DNA of 20,389 nucleotides, taken from NCBI GenBank assembly GCA_964615935.1, contig CAZTTG010000107.1, forward strand, positions 1 through 20,389, read 5' to 3'. The notes beneath the pieces were generated by a model. That model was given only the letters and a program-made list of their open reading frames with translations. It made no database searches and was not told where the DNA came from. The position numbers were made by a program, and so were the translations under genes. Origin of the DNA: CAZTTG01 sp964615935. Its GTDB lineage: Bacteria; Planctomycetota; UBA1135; GCA-002686595. Positions 1 to 6,748 of this stretch are shown here, piece after piece (position 1 is the stretch's first letter; every line of letters begins with the position of its first letter).

Positions 1-2
1 CC

Positions 3-431
3 CGCGCCGGGGGGGCCGCTCCGCTCCGCCGCGCGCAGCCGGCGGCCCAGGCGGCCCCGTTCACCCCCCTGGCCCCCCGGACTCGCGTCGAGCGCCCGCG
101 TCGGGCTTCCCCCCTGCCGCTTCCGGTCCAGGAGGGGGACGTCGCGCCCACAGCCCTGGGCGAGCTGAGGGAGGATCCGGTGGAGTTCGCGGGCGTGTCG
201 AGCGCCTTCGAGACCCTGGACGACGGAGGCGGCCTGGGCGGGCTGGAGATGGCCGGGCTGCATGGGCTCGAGCCGCAGCGGCCCGCCGCCCCGGTCCGCG
301 TCGAGGCGTCCCTGGCGCCCGAGCTGGAAGGGGACTGGCGGCGCGCCCTGGTCGCGGCCGAGATACTGGGACCGCCGGTCGGGATCCGCGATCCGGACGG
401 GGGCCCCACCTCCCCGCTGGGCCTGCGTTAG
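3..431 (+). CDS. C-terminal part of an unrecognised protein, 5' end outside the window
   Basis: This frame is open from the left edge to a TAG at 429-431 and has the strong G/C third-position bias of the real genes here, so I read it as the last ~142 residues of a gene. The first ~55 residues are a low-complexity Ala/Pro/Arg stretch, like a linker or disordered region. The last ~85 residues look more ordered, with acidic and hydrophobic runs (ELEGDWRRALVAAEILG). I recognise no family and see no membrane segment or signal peptide. An alternative is a separate 83-aa protein starting at GTG 180, which has AGGGAGG at 168-174 five bases upstream. The upstream codons also look coding, so a truncated longer gene is slightly preferred. 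Function unknown. Confidence 0.5.
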   Translation, partial: RAGGAAPLRRAQPAAQAAPFTPLAPRTRVERPRRASPLPLPVQEGDVAPTALGELREDPVEFAGVSSAFETLDDGGGLGGLEMAGLHGLEPQRPAAPVRVEASLAPELEGDWRRALVAAEILGPPVGIRDPDGGPTSPLGLR

Positions 432-452
432 CCGGGACCGGGCGAGGCGTGC

Positions 453-473
453 GGGGCCGCCCCCGGCGGCCCC
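453..473 (+). terminator. GC hairpin after the first gene, possible terminator
   Basis: GGGGCCGCC (453-461) pairs perfectly with GGCGGCCCC (465-473) around a 3-nt loop, 21 nt after the stop at 431. No T-run follows, so it may be a weak or Rho-assisted terminator, or a chance palindrome in GC-rich DNA. Confidence 0.35.
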
Positions 474-650
474 CGGCAGGTCGGACCGGGCCCGCAGGGC
501 GCAGATTTGGCCTTTCGATTCCCGCACCTCGGGCGGGGGCCATGGAGCGGGCTCGCGCGCCGCAGAATCGGCATAACCTGTTGTTTGACATGGCATTAGG
601 GCATTGACCGAGATGCGGCGGGGGGGAGGGAGGCGGGCTTCACCCCCGTT

Positions 651-691
651 CTCGGGGCTTTCCGGGGCCCCTGGGGCTTGATCCGGGGCCC
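651..691. repeat. Two tandem ~20-bp repeats upstream of the Hc1-like gene
   Basis: Positions 651-670 and 671-691 are near-identical copies. Each contains GGGGCTT followed by TCCGGGGCCC (661-670 and 682-691), and they differ by a short indel and one or two bases. The TCCGGGGCCC cores start 21 bp apart, about two helical turns, as for paired protein sites on one DNA face. The repeat lies 100-140 bp before the start codon. A regulatory role is inference only. Confidence 0.5.
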
Positions 692-790
692 GGAATGTGG
701 CCTAGAAGGGCGTCGTCCGCCGCGCCTGGAGGCCTCTCCGGGAGCATTCCAGCCAGCCACACGGGTGCGAGGCGCCCGAAGGAAGGAGCC

Positions 791-973
791 ATGACCCAGA
801 CCTACGACAACCTGGTCTCGACCGTGGAGGCCACCCGCGAAGACGTGGAGAAGGCCAAGGCCGGGAACAAGGCCGCCTGCGCCCGGGTCCGCAAGGCGAT
901 GCAGGAGATCAAGTCCCTCGCCCAGGACATCCGCAAGGAGATGCTCGAGCTGCGCGACTCCGGCGGCTCCTAG
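791..973 (+). CDS. Hc1/histone H1-like small DNA-binding protein
   Basis: This 60-residue, highly charged helical protein begins MTQTYDNLVSTVEATRED. Residues 25-37 read GNKAACARVRKAM, followed by QEIKSLAQDIRKEM. That matches the family signature of bacterial Hc1-type histones (chlamydial Hc1 N-terminus GNKAAAQRVR; Bacteroidota H1-like proteins GN.AAGTR.RKAMQ.LK.LAQ.IR). Known members bind DNA and help compact the nucleoid. This copy has no Lys/Ala-rich C-terminal tail and ends in Gly-Gly-Ser, so it is the core domain only. I chose ATG 791 because GGAAGGAG (781-788) sits just upstream and the family similarity starts there; an in-frame ATG at 695 would add unrelated sequence. It appears monocistronic, with a strong terminator 66 bp downstream, which suits a highly expressed gene. 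DNA binding is inferred from family resemblance. Confidence 0.77.
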   Translation: MTQTYDNLVSTVEATREDVEKAKAGNKAACARVRKAMQEIKSLAQDIRKEMLELRDSGGS

Positions 974-1039
974 GGCTGTCCGACCCATCGTCCGCCCGGC
1001 ACAGCCCGGGACGGACTCCCAGCGAAGCGAAGCACTCGT

Positions 1040-1074
1040 CCGGGGGCGCCGTGTCGGCGCCCCCGGGCGTTTTT
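1040..1074 (+). terminator. Strong intrinsic terminator of the Hc1-like gene
   Basis: CCGGGGGCGCC (1040-1050) pairs perfectly with GGCGCCCCCGG (1056-1066) around a 5-nt loop, and GCG then TTTTT (1070-1074) follows. It is placed 66 nt after the stop of the Hc1-like gene. The T-run is on the plus-strand side only, but the stem also lies 27 nt past the converging mqnD stop and may slow transcription from that side. Confidence 0.85.
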
Positions 1075-1092
1075 GCAGGTCGCCGATCCTCC

Positions 1093-1956
1093 TCAGACGG
1101 CGCCGGAGCGGCCGCACACGCGCAGCGGCGGGGCGTCCAGCAGTCCCCGCTCGGCCGCGCGCTCCGCCAGGGCGCGGATGGCGGCGCGGCCCTGCTCACC
1201 GAGGCTCCGGGTGAGCTCGTTGACGTAGAGCTCGACGTGGGCCCACAGCACCCGATCGTCCTGCTCGGCGGCGTGGGCCCGCATCACCTCCAGCGCCCGC
1301 TCGCGGTTCTCCCCGGCCCAGGCGAGCGAGTCCCCGACCGCCCGGCTCAGCGCGTCCAGGGTCCCCGGCTCCAGGCTCGCCCGCGCGAACAGCCCCCCCA
1401 GGGGGAGGGGCAGGCCACAGTCGGCCTCCCACCGCGCGCCCAGGTCCTCGACCAGGTGGAGCCCGCGGTCGGCGAAGGTGAAGCGCGCCTCGTGGATGCA
1501 CAGGCCCAGGTCCGCGGCCCCGCTCTGCACGGCCGGGATGATGTCCGAGAAGACGGCGTGCTCGAGGACGCCCTCGCCGTGGTGGTAGAGCTCGTAGAGG
1601 AGCGCGGCCGTGGTGTCCGGCCCGGGGCCCAGCACCCGCGCCGGACCTCCGTCCTCCCGGAGCTCGCCCGGCTTCCGATCCGGTCGGCGGGCGAGCAGCA
1701 CCGGACCCACCCCGAAGCCCAGGGCCGCGCCCACCGGCAGGGCCACCACCTCCGCCGATCGGGCGAGCGCCGCGTGGAAGCTCGCCTTGCAGAGGTCGTA
1801 GGCGCCGCGCGCGAGGGCGCGGTTGAGCTCCTGCACGTCGGCGAGCTCGAAGGAGAGCTGCAGGCCGGCCGGGTCCACCTCGCCCAGCAGCAGCCCGGCG
1901 AAGGCGAAGGTGTCGTTGGGGCAGGTCGAGATGCCCACCCGCAAGGCGGGGCTCAC
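1093..1956 (-). CDS. mqnD: 1,4-dihydroxy-6-naphthoate synthase MqnD
   Basis: MqnD converts cyclic dehypoxanthine futalosine to 1,4-dihydroxy-6-naphthoate, the last core step of the futalosine route to menaquinone, in the cytoplasm. The 287-aa product matches the family in length. It has the N-terminal ISTCPNDTFAF (residues 9-19), a substrate-pocket signature, and GLCIHEARFTF with His155 at the place of the catalytic His of characterised MqnD (His145 in the Thermus enzyme, from memory). The fold is that of a periplasmic-binding-protein-like enzyme, and no signal peptide is present. The start is GTG 1956, inside the GTGA overlap with the mqnB stop, which implies translational coupling. MqnA is the main alternative because it is structurally related, but the CPNDTF motif favours MqnD. 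mqnA, mqnC and mqnE are not in the window. Confidence 0.9.
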   Translation of the reverse strand: MSPALRVGISTCPNDTFAFAGLLLGEVDPAGLQLSFELADVQELNRALARGAYDLCKASFHAALARSAEVVALPVGAALGFGVGPVLLARRPDRKPGELREDGGPARVLGPGPDTTAALLYELYHHGEGVLEHAVFSDIIPAVQSGAADLGLCIHEARFTFADRGLHLVEDLGARWEADCGLPLPLGGLFARASLEPGTLDALSRAVGDSLAWAGENRERALEVMRAHAAEQDDRVLWAHVELYVNELTRSLGEQGRAAIRALAERAAERGLLDAPPLRVCGRSGAV

Positions 1957-2642
1957 CCCGATCCCCCCCAGGTCTCGTGCGACTCGATGATCTCGGCCGC
2001 CAGCCGACGCGCCGCGGCCAGCGCGGCCGGGATGCGCCAGCTCGCCGCGTCGCGGTCGCCGGCCCGGTTGGAGACGCCGCGCACGATGCGCAGCGGCGTA
2101 CGCGTGAGGGCGCAGGCGGTGGCCACCGCGAAGCCCTCCATGTCCTCGGCCGCGGCCTCGGGGAAGCGCGACCGCCGCGCCTCGGCGTGCTCGCGCGAAT
2201 CCGAGGCTCCGCAGGTGGTCAGGAGCAGCTCGCCCTTCCCGCCGGCCGCGTCCAGGTCGAGCCGGTCGAAGATGGGGTCGGTGGCGCCGCCCTGGGAGCC
2301 CGGCCACTGGGGGAAGCCCAGGGCCGGCGGGGGGAGCAGGCGCTCGCCCTCCCCGACCCCGATGCCCTCGACCGCCACCTCGGCGAACTCCAGGGCGCTG
2401 CCGACCGGGTGGCGATCGATGTCGTAGGCCCCGGCGATCCCCACCAGCAGCACCCGCGGCGGCCGCTCGGCCGCCAGGAGCTGGGCGGTGCGGGCCGCCG
2501 CGGCGATCGGTCCGAAGCCGCACAGGCGGATCCGGGCCAGCTCCGGGTCGAGGGCGCCCTGGTCCTCCAGCCGCGCCAGCTCGAGCTCGGTGGGGACCAG
2601 CACCAGGGTGGGGGCGTCCGGCGCTCGCGGCTTCTCGCTCAT
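1953..2642 (-). CDS. mqnB: Futalosine hydrolase MqnB
   Basis: MqnB is a nucleosidase that removes hypoxanthine from futalosine to give dehypoxanthine futalosine in menaquinone synthesis. The 229-aa product has the nucleoside phosphorylase/hydrolase fold signatures: LVLVPTELE at the N-terminus, LLVGIAGAYD (Gly-rich base/ribose pocket), and EDMEGFAVA, where Met168-Glu169 correspond to the conserved Met-Glu contacting the ribose. Its partner mqnD follows with a 4-bp overlap, which supports futalosine specificity over a generic MTA/SAH nucleosidase. I chose ATG 2642 because similarity starts right after it. A GTG at 2681 would add 13 residues of Pro-rich sequence. No clear Shine-Dalgarno is visible upstream. 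The gene points away from the inverted-repeat element and the MFS gene. Confidence 0.87.
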   Translation of the reverse strand: MSEKPRAPDAPTLVLVPTELELARLEDQGALDPELARIRLCGFGPIAAAARTAQLLAAERPPRVLLVGIAGAYDIDRHPVGSALEFAEVAVEGIGVGEGERLLPPPALGFPQWPGSQGGATDPIFDRLDLDAAGGKGELLLTTCGASDSREHAEARRSRFPEAAAEDMEGFAVATACALTRTPLRIVRGVSNRAGDRDAASWRIPAALAAARRLAAEIIESHETWGGSG

Positions 2643-2730
2643 CGCGGGAGTTTCGGGATCGGGGGGGCCGGGGGCAAGCACCGTGGTGCCGGGCGCCGGT
2701 TTCGGGGGGGGCTCCAGTTTCTATCTCACT

Positions 2731-3030
2731 GTCTCCTCGAAGAGACCGCCAAGGCGCCAAGGAGCGCCAAGACCGGAGGAGAGCGGGAGAAGGGGATGAG
2801 CGGCGTGGGCAGTCGGGGTGCTCCGGCGCCCCGCGGGGGAAGAGGGGCGTCCGACCGGCGGTGGCCGAGACGCCCCGGGCACCCGCAGCCGCCCGGCGCT
2901 CGGTCGGTTCTCGCCGCGCCTCTCACTTCGGCTCCGGGACCGCTCGGCGCCCCGCCCGCTCCCGCGGCGCCGCTCCCTCTCCCTCCGGTCTTGGCGCTCC
3001 TTGGCGCCTTGGCGGTTTCTTCGAGGAGAC
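2731..3030. repeat. 300-bp element with 49-bp near-perfect terminal inverted repeats
   Basis: The left arm (2731-2779) and the reverse complement of the right arm (2982-3030) agree at 48 of 49 positions; the one difference is G at 2744 against A in the complement of 3017. Each arm contains an iterated CGCCAAG word (GCCAAG, GCGCCAAG, GAGCGCCAAG) and ends in GTCTCCTCGA. The 202-bp centre is GC-rich with no credible gene. No target-site duplication was seen (flanks CTCACT and CCACCG). It could be a MITE-like non-autonomous element, a large dispersed intergenic palindrome, or a double REP-like unit. It fills most of the 427-bp divergent gap between mqnB and the MFS gene (2643-3069). The remainder of the gap shows no gene; the AT-rich patch at 2716-2731 could hold the mqnB promoter. 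Confidence 0.85.
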
Positions 3031-3069
3031 CCACCGCGAGACCCTGCCCAGGAGGCAGGCCGGGCTACC

Positions 3070-4464
3070 ATGTGCGCCATGAGCTCGCCCCGGGACGCGG
3101 ACTCCCAGGACCCCGCCCCGGAGGGGGAGCGGCGGGTCGGCCTCCTGGAGCGCCTGGCCCTGCACCGGCCCGAGCTGCGCGCGTGGGCGCTGTACGACTG
3201 GGCCAACTCGGCCTTCGTGTGCGTCGTCATCACCGCCGTCTACCCGATCTACTTCTCGACCATCGCCTGCGCCGAGCCCGGGCTGGCGGAGGAGGCGCGG
3301 CGCGCCCTGGCCACGGAGCGCCACGCGCTGGTGACGACCATCAGCATGCTGCTGATCGCCCTGGCCTCGCCGCTCCTGGGCGCGATCGCCGACTACTCGG
3401 CGACGAAGAAGCGGATGCTGGGCCTCTTCCTGAGCGTGGGGCTGGCGTCGACCGCGGGCCTCTTCCTGGTCCGGGAGGGGGACTGGCCGCTGGCCATGGT
3501 GCTCTTCGGCCTGGCCAACGTGGGAGCGGCGGGCAGCTTCGTGTTCTACGACGCGCTGCTGCCGAGCGTCGCGCGCGAGGACGAGATGGACCGCCTGTCG
3601 ACCTCCGGCTACGCCCTGGGCTACCTCGGTGGGGGCCTGCTGCTGGGCGTATGCCTGCTGGTCATCCTGAGGCCGGAGATGCTGGGGCTGCCGGCGGGCA
3701 CGCTGCCGACGCGGCTGGCCTTCCTCTCGGTGGCCCTGTGGTGGCTGGGCTTCTCGATCCCGCTGTTCCGCCGCGTGCGCGAGCCGCGCTTCCGCGAGCC
3801 GGGGGAGGGTCCGCGGGAGAACCGCGTGCGCGCGGCGCTGGCTCGCCTGCGAGCGACCCTCGGCGAGCTGCGCCGGTACCGCCAGGCGTTCCTGCTGATG
3901 CTCGCCTTCCTGGTGTACAACGACGGCGTCGGCACCATCTACCGCATGGCCGTGCCCTTCGGCAAGGAGATCGGCCTGGACGACGGCGCCATGATCCTGG
4001 CGATCCTGATCGTCCAGTTCATCGGCGTGCCGTGCGCGTTCCTGTTCGGCGCCCTGGCGGGCCGGATCGGGGCCAAGGCCTCGATCCTCCTCGGTCTCCT
4101 GGTGTACACCGGGATCTGCGTCTTCGCGTACCGGATGACCACCGAGGCGGAGTTCTACGTGCTCGCGGGCCTGGTGGGGCTGGTCCAGGGCGGCGTGCAG
4201 GCCCTCTCCCGCTCGCTCTTCGCCAGCATGGTCCCCTCCCACAAGTCCGGCGAGTTCTTCGGGCTCTTCGCCGTGCTGGAGAAGTTCGCGGGAATCGCCG
4301 GTCCGGCGATCTTCGGCCTGATCCACGCGCTGACCGGCTCGAGCCGGCAGGCCATCCTGGCGATGATCGGCTTCTTCGTGATCGGGGCGGCCCTGCTCCT
4401 GTGCGTGAACGTGACCGCCGGACGGCGGGTGGCCCGCGCGGCGGAGGAGCGAGTCGTCACCTGA
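3070..4464 (+). CDS. MFS transporter of the UMF1/Atg22-like family
   Basis: This is a 464-aa polytopic inner-membrane protein with about 12 hydrophobic helices. The signature ALYDWANSAF (Tyr42-Phe49) opens the first helix and identifies the UMF1/Atg22-like branch of the major facilitator superfamily; yeast Atg22 exports amino acids from the vacuole. Further MFS features are PLLGAIADYSATKKR (the loop 2-3 motif, residues ~100-115) and SRSLFASMVPSHKSGEFFGLF in the C-terminal half, also typical of this branch. Substrates of bacterial members are mostly unknown, so I give no substrate. ATG 3070 has GGAGG at 3051-3055; ATG 3079 in the same frame is an alternative. A longer in-frame start at 2818 would translate the inverted-repeat element and is unlikely. 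The downstream moxR operon is on the same strand but 115 bp away. Confidence 0.87.
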   Translation: MCAMSSPRDADSQDPAPEGERRVGLLERLALHRPELRAWALYDWANSAFVCVVITAVYPIYFSTIACAEPGLAEEARRALATERHALVTTISMLLIALASPLLGAIADYSATKKRMLGLFLSVGLASTAGLFLVREGDWPLAMVLFGLANVGAAGSFVFYDALLPSVAREDEMDRLSTSGYALGYLGGGLLLGVCLLVILRPEMLGLPAGTLPTRLAFLSVALWWLGFSIPLFRRVREPRFREPGEGPRENRVRAALARLRATLGELRRYRQAFLLMLAFLVYNDGVGTIYRMAVPFGKEIGLDDGAMILAILIVQFIGVPCAFLFGALAGRIGAKASILLGLLVYTGICVFAYRMTTEAEFYVLAGLVGLVQGGVQALSRSLFASMVPSHKSGEFFGLFAVLEKFAGIAGPAIFGLIHALTGSSRQAILAMIGFFVIGAALLLCVNVTAGRRVARAAEERVVT

Positions 4465-4515
4465 GCGATGGCCGCAGTTCCCGCAGAGCCGGCGTAACCG
4501 CGCCGGGCGTTCGGA

Positions 4516-4521
4516 TACAAT
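4516..4521 (+). promoter_or_regulatory. Candidate -10 box (TACAAT) before the moxR operon
   Basis: TACAAT matches the TATAAT consensus at 5 of 6 positions and lies 58 bp before the MoxR start, within the 115-bp gap after the MFS gene. No recognisable -35 was found at 16-18 bp. The same hexamer followed by (C/G)C occurs before recQ and before the small SGNH gene, which raises confidence a little. Confidence 0.38.
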
Positions 4522-4579
4522 CCCCCGAAGCGTCCCCCCTCCACCCGCTTCGACCCACGCCGATCCCGCACCAGGCCGC

Positions 4580-5536
4580 ATGAGCGCGACTGCCCGCATC
4601 GCCTATGACGACCACGGCCCGGCGGGCCGCCTGGTCGAGAACGTCGAGACCGTCATCTACGGCAAGCGCGAGGCCGTCCGCCTGGCGGTGGTGGGCCTGT
4701 TGAGCGAGGGCCACGTCCTGCTCGAGGACGTGCCCGGCACGGGCAAGACCACCCTGGCGCGGGCCCTGGCCCTCTCGATCAACGCCGAGTTCAAGCGGGT
4801 GCAGCTCACCTCGGACCTCCTGCCGGCCGACGTCCTGGGCTTCACCTACTACTCGCAGGAGAAGGACGAGGTGCGCTTCCGGCACGGCCCGGTGTTCACC
4901 AACGTGCTGCTGGCCGACGAGCTGAACCGCACCACCCCGCGCACCCAGTCCAGCCTGCTCGAGTGCATGAGCGAGCGGCAGGTCTCCTTCGAGGGCCAGA
5001 CCCGCTCCCTGCCGCGGCCCTTCTTCGTCATCGCCACCCAGAACCCGGTCGAGTTCGAGGGGACCTACCCGCTGCCCGAGTCGCAGCTCGACCGCTTCCT
5101 CTTGCGCATCGAGCTGGGCTACCCCGAGCGCGAGGCCGAGTCCGACATCCTGCGCCGCAAGGCCCTCGGCGATCCCCTCGACGAGCTGGAGCCGGTGATG
5201 AGCATCGAGGAGGTGCGCGGGCTCATCGAGGACGTGCGCCGGGTGCGGGTGGCCGATCCCATCTACGAGTACGTGCTGGACGTGTGCGAGGCCACGCGCC
5301 GCAGCGAGCTGCTCCACCTCGGCGTCAGCCCCCGCGCCAGCCAGGGTCTCCTGCGGGCAGCGCGGGCCCTGGCCCTGCTCGAGGGCCGCGAGTACGTGGT
5401 CCCCGACGACGTCAAGACCCTGTGCCGGCCGGTGCTGGCGCACCGCGTCATCCCCTCCCAGCTCGACAACCAGCAGGACGCCTCCAGCGGCGACATCCTG
5501 GAGGGGATCCTGAACAGCGTGACGGTACCCCATTGA
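4580..5536 (+). CDS. MoxR-family AAA+ ATPase
   Basis: This 318-aa cytoplasmic AAA+ ATPase is of normal length for MoxR proteins. Walker A is VPGTGKTT with Lys56. Walker B is VLLADELNR with Asp113-Glu114. TTPRTQSSLLECMSERQV follows and is typical of MoxR; sensor 1 is FVIATQNPVEFEGTYPLPESQLDRF. The lid domain contains VSPRASQGLLRAARALALLEGREYVVPDD. MoxR ATPases act as chaperones that assemble or activate partner complexes, often with proteins that have a von Willebrand factor A-like fold. Here the partner should be the DUF58 protein encoded next, whose start overlaps the stop of this gene by 4 bp. The membrane transglutaminase after it completes a conserved trio. The exact client is unknown. 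ATG 4580 gives the complete family N-terminus. Confidence 0.93.
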   Translation: MSATARIAYDDHGPAGRLVENVETVIYGKREAVRLAVVGLLSEGHVLLEDVPGTGKTTLARALALSINAEFKRVQLTSDLLPADVLGFTYYSQEKDEVRFRHGPVFTNVLLADELNRTTPRTQSSLLECMSERQVSFEGQTRSLPRPFFVIATQNPVEFEGTYPLPESQLDRFLLRIELGYPEREAESDILRRKALGDPLDELEPVMSIEEVRGLIEDVRRVRVADPIYEYVLDVCEATRRSELLHLGVSPRASQGLLRAARALALLEGREYVVPDDVKTLCRPVLAHRVIPSQLDNQQDASSGDILEGILNSVTVPH

Positions 5537-6744
5537 GCCGAGCCCGGCACCCGAGCGATCCCGAGCGCGAGGAGCCCGAGGAGCTCTGCGGGAAGGTCGA
5601 GCATCGCGTCCGGCCCAGCCGGCTGGGCAAGGCCCTGCTGGGGATGCTGCTGCCGGGCGCGATCCTGGGCATGGTGGCCGGTGGACCGCTGCTCCTGATC
5701 TCGTCCATGGGGCTGGCGGCCCTGGCCCTCGCCTGGCTGGGAGCCTGGCTGCACCTGCGGGCCCTGCGGCCCGAGCCGCCGCGCGGGCGTACGGTCTTCG
5801 TGGGGGAGAGCTTCTCGGTGGCGGTCGAGCTCCACAACGCCGCGCGCTGGCGCTGGGTGCGCGACGTGCGCATCCAGCCCGGGGCCTGGGCGACGCGCAG
5901 CTCGGGATACCTGCCCTCCCTGCCGCCGGGGGGACGCGGTCGGGCCGAGCTCGACCTGAGCCTGCGGGTGCGCGGCCTGCAGCGCGTCCTGCCCATCACC
6001 CTGGCCTCGACCTGGCCCCTGGGCGCCTTCGAGGCGCGCGCGATGCACCACCTGCCGGTCGAGCTCCTGGCCCTGCCCCGCCTGGGACACGTGCGCAACG
6101 TGGAGGAGCTGGTGGCGCGCAGCGCCCGGTCCGTGATCGACCGCCGCACCACCTGGGACGGGAGCGAGGAGTTCTTCGGGCTGCGCGAGTGGCGCGAGGG
6201 GGAGAGCCAGAGACTGGTCCACTGGAAGGTCTCCGCCCGGCGCGGGCGGCTGGTGCGGCGCGTGCTGCGCGGGGAGCAGCACCCCGCGGTGCACCTGGTC
6301 CTGGTCGGCCGCGCGGTGGGCCGGCCGGGGCGGTCGGGACGCGTGCCCTCCTTCGAGCACGCGGTCAGCCTGGCCGGCACCCTGGCCGAGCACTTCGCGC
6401 GCAACCGCTACCGCGTGCGCTTCTCCTTCCTGGGCGCCGCGCCCGGCCCGCCCGCGACCCTGCGCGGCCGCTCGGGGCTGGCGGCCCTGCTGCGGACCCT
6501 CGCGCGGGTGGAGGCCACGCCGGTCGAGCGCCTGCCGTCTCCCTCCGAGCTGGCGCGCGGCTGCGCCGATCGCGACGAGGTGCCGATCCTGGTCCTGGCT
6601 GGCGGTCGGGAGGGGCGCAGCGAGCTGCCCGACAAGGGCGGCGACGGGCGGCTCGTGGTCCTGGACGTCGACCGCCGCCCGGCGTGGGAGGTGTACCGCA
6701 GCCTGCGGCGCTGGGACTACTTCGGCCTGGCGAGGAGGGCCTGA
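5533..6744 (+). CDS. DUF58 membrane-anchored protein, MoxR partner
   Basis: The 403-aa product has an acidic N-terminal tail, two adjacent hydrophobic helices (about residues 36-53 and 54-75), then a cytoplasmic or periplasmic beta-rich region. The DUF58 core begins near Phe214: EFFGLREWREGESQRLVHWK continuing into SARRGRLVRR, matching the family pattern F.GLR.Y..GD..R.I.WK..AR. The final third resembles a vWA-like alpha/beta fold. DUF58 genes sit next to moxR in many bacteria, but no biochemical activity is established. The proposed start is TTG 5533, overlapping the moxR stop (TTGA), which gives a full-length N-terminus before the helices. The first in-frame ATG, at 5644, would cut into helix 1. 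TTG is therefore preferred, with some doubt. Confidence 0.87.
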   Translation: MSRARHPSDPEREEPEELCGKVEHRVRPSRLGKALLGMLLPGAILGMVAGGPLLLISSMGLAALALAWLGAWLHLRALRPEPPRGRTVFVGESFSVAVELHNAARWRWVRDVRIQPGAWATRSSGYLPSLPPGGRGRAELDLSLRVRGLQRVLPITLASTWPLGAFEARAMHHLPVELLALPRLGHVRNVEELVARSARSVIDRRTTWDGSEEFFGLREWREGESQRLVHWKVSARRGRLVRRVLRGEQHPAVHLVLVGRAVGRPGRSGRVPSFEHAVSLAGTLAEHFARNRYRVRFSFLGAAPGPPATLRGRSGLAALLRTLARVEATPVERLPSPSELARGCADRDEVPILVLAGGREGRSELPDKGGDGRLVVLDVDRRPAWEVYRSLRRWDYFGLARRA

Positions 6745-6748
6745 TCGG

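Larger units (their letters stand above)
432..790. other. Non-coding gap upstream of the Hc1-like gene
   Basis: I find no convincing gene in these 359 bases; the open frames on both strands have Arg/Pro/Gly-rich shadow composition. The gap holds the hairpin at 453-473 and a local AT-rich patch (about 570-605) that includes a perfect TTGACA at 585-590, a possible -35 box. No good -10 lies at the expected spacing, so I do not assign a promoter. A tandem ~20-bp repeat lies at 651-691. The ribosome binding site GGAAGGAG at 781-788 serves the next gene. Confidence 0.5.

Noticed and set aside
61..591. Minus-strand 176-codon open frame near the left edge
   Set aside because: Almost only Arg, Pro, Ala and Gly; it is antisense to the more credible plus-strand partial gene.
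2818..3069. N-terminal extension of the MFS transporter
   Set aside because: It would translate the right arm of the inverted-repeat element into an Arg/Pro/Ser-rich tail. The family N-terminus and a ribosome binding site fit ATG 3070.
1977..4583. Plus-strand 868-codon open frame over mqnB and the MFS gene
   Set aside because: Its composition is Arg/Gly/Pro/Ala-rich with no motif. mqnB on the other strand and the MFS frame explain the region.
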